This document shows, in pieces, positions 63,208 to 64,000 of a stretch of 64,000 nt of DNA. Below the pieces are notes generated by a model. That model ran no database searches, was not told the DNA's origin, and saw only the letters and a list, made by a program, of their open reading frames with translations. The stretch covers positions 17,259,015-17,323,014 of the forward strand of contig CM055190.1 in assembly GCA_029224185.1 (NCBI GenBank). The letters are read 5' to 3'. The position numbers were made by a program, and so were the translations under genes. Source of the stretch: Karalla daura. Lineage: Eukaryota; Chordata; Actinopteri; Chaetodontiformes; Leiognathidae. Each line of letters starts with the position of its first letter. Within the stretch, counting starts at the first letter, position 1.

Positions 63208-63290
63208 CTCTCTCTCAAACACACACACACCCTCTCTCTCTCGCTCTCTCTCTCCCTCTCTCGCTCTCTCTCTCCCTCCCACCCTCTCCC
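63208..63290. repeat. (CT)n low-complexity tract in the predicted irx3 5' UTR
   Basis: CT arrays with short CA and CCC interruptions. On the irx3 sense strand this is a GA-rich tract, directly downstream of the candidate promoter. Such GAGA tracts are common near developmental promoters. Confidence 0.85.
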
Positions 63291-63330
63291 TGACGTTGCC
63301 AGCTCTTATTTGAATGGGGTTTCAAATCTC

Positions 63331-63348
63331 ATTTTATGGCTCGCCAAT
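63331..63348 (-). promoter_or_regulatory. irx3: Candidate irx3 core promoter (inverted CCAAT plus TATA-like box)
   Basis: On the minus strand ATTGG (63348-63344) is followed within five bases by CCATAAAAT (63339-63331), an A/T-rich TATA-like element about 450 bases upstream of the start codon. Transcription would start near 63300, leaving a 5' UTR of about 420 bases that includes the (GA)n tract complementary to 63208-63290. The motifs are seen directly; promoter function is inferred. Confidence 0.4.
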
Positions 63349-64000
63349 CTAGCTCATTTGTTACATGTTCGCGTCTGTCCCACCTTCATTTTTTGTGCTA
63401 ATTCATTTATTTTATATTCTTTTATTTTATTTATTTTTGAAACGACTACAGCGGTACACCGGTAAACATTTTGATCGCGGGGATTAACTTTGCTTTTGTA
63501 TTTTCGTGGAGCCTTCATGCACAAAATACACCTAACTTCCACTTCTGTCGGGGCAAACTACAAGAAAGTGCGTTTTATTTTGAAATGCCACGTTGTTAAA
63601 GGCAAGAAAACCTAAAGCAAAGTTTTTCCTCGTTTCTCGTATTAGAGGGAAATAGTTGCACACACACACACAGTCACGCACGCACGCAGTCACACACACA
63701 CACACACACACACACCTTTAAGAAAATAACTACATTTAAAAAGTAAAAAATACAACTAATTTCTAGTCTCAGCGCTTCTATTGACCCGAACACAAAATTA
63801 ACCCAACTGCATTTTTTTATCGAGGCAAGGAAGCGTGTTTGAAAAAAAAAAAGAAAAGTCATGTTGTTAAACGCAGAAAACCGAAAGCCAAGTTTTCAAC
63901 CTTTGTTGCATCAGAGGGACGGGGTCAGACACACACACATAACTTTTTTAAAAATGAATTCCCATTGACATTAAAAGCGTAATAATAATTTTACAGACTG
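63349..64000. other. irx3 upstream flank
   Basis: AT-rich upstream DNA with a (CA)n/(CACG)n array at 63659-63715. Two similar passages are seen: 63590-63625 (gttgttaaaggcaagaaaacc) and 63862-63897 (gttgttaaacgcagaaaacc), each followed by an agagg(g) and CA-rich stretch. This suggests a degenerate tandem duplication of about 270 bases. No coding frame is recognised. Confidence 0.45.

Noticed and set aside
1..64000. Search for CRISPR arrays, phage, defence systems, biosynthetic clusters or viral genes
   Set aside because: Repeats are microsatellites, a SINE or small duplications, none with regular unique spacers. No retroviral or transposase frames were recognised. The window is ordinary teleost nuclear DNA around a developmental gene.

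Overview
The window is vertebrate nuclear DNA, almost certainly from a ray-finned (teleost) fish. It has split genes with GT-AG introns, about 95 % non-coding sequence, very many (CA/TG)n microsatellites, and a tRNA-derived SINE whose body resembles common teleost SINEs. No operon, phage, CRISPR array or rRNA gene is present.

Two protein-coding genes are supported, and they point towards each other. On the + strand, 17651-17828 is the terminal coding exon of fto, the nucleic-acid N6-methyladenosine demethylase. Everything to its left (1-17650) reads as the last fto intron. On the - strand, 60118-62879 is a three-exon Iroquois TALE homeobox gene. Its N-terminus, homeodomain and IRO-type motif match IRX3. 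Joining the three exons gives a predicted protein of 466 residues. The CCAAT/TATA-like promoter lies near 63331-63348 and the poly(A) signal at 59432-59437. The linkage fto(+) ... irx3(-) is the conserved vertebrate arrangement at the obesity-associated FTO/IRX3 locus, compressed here to about 42 kb of intergenic DNA. From what I remember of zebrafish, linkage to fto suggests the irx3a copy, but paralogy cannot be settled from this window.

Layout: 1-17650, last fto intron, with microsatellites and several complex, homeodomain/TCF/TALE-site-containing blocks that look like conserved enhancers; 17651-about 19650, fto terminal exon and probable 3' UTR; about 19650-59400, intergenic regulatory desert with candidate enhancer blocks (for example 25935-26250, 39190-39600, 48650-49480, 54040-54780, 56520-57420), repeats, inverted repeats and one SINE; 59410-63300, irx3; 63300-64000, irx3 promoter and upstream DNA.

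The biology is probably one long-range regulatory block: DNA inside the fto intron and between the genes controls irx3 more than fto. I found no evidence of a new enzymatic or defence system. The most specific things to check are the unusual irx3 C-terminal exon, two alternative fto C-termini, several enhancer-like blocks, a perfect 22-bp TAATTA-centred palindrome, a 132-bp inverted repeat, and a cluster of TAATCTACTA-type repeats. All enhancer calls are inferences from base composition and motif content, because I could not run any alignment.
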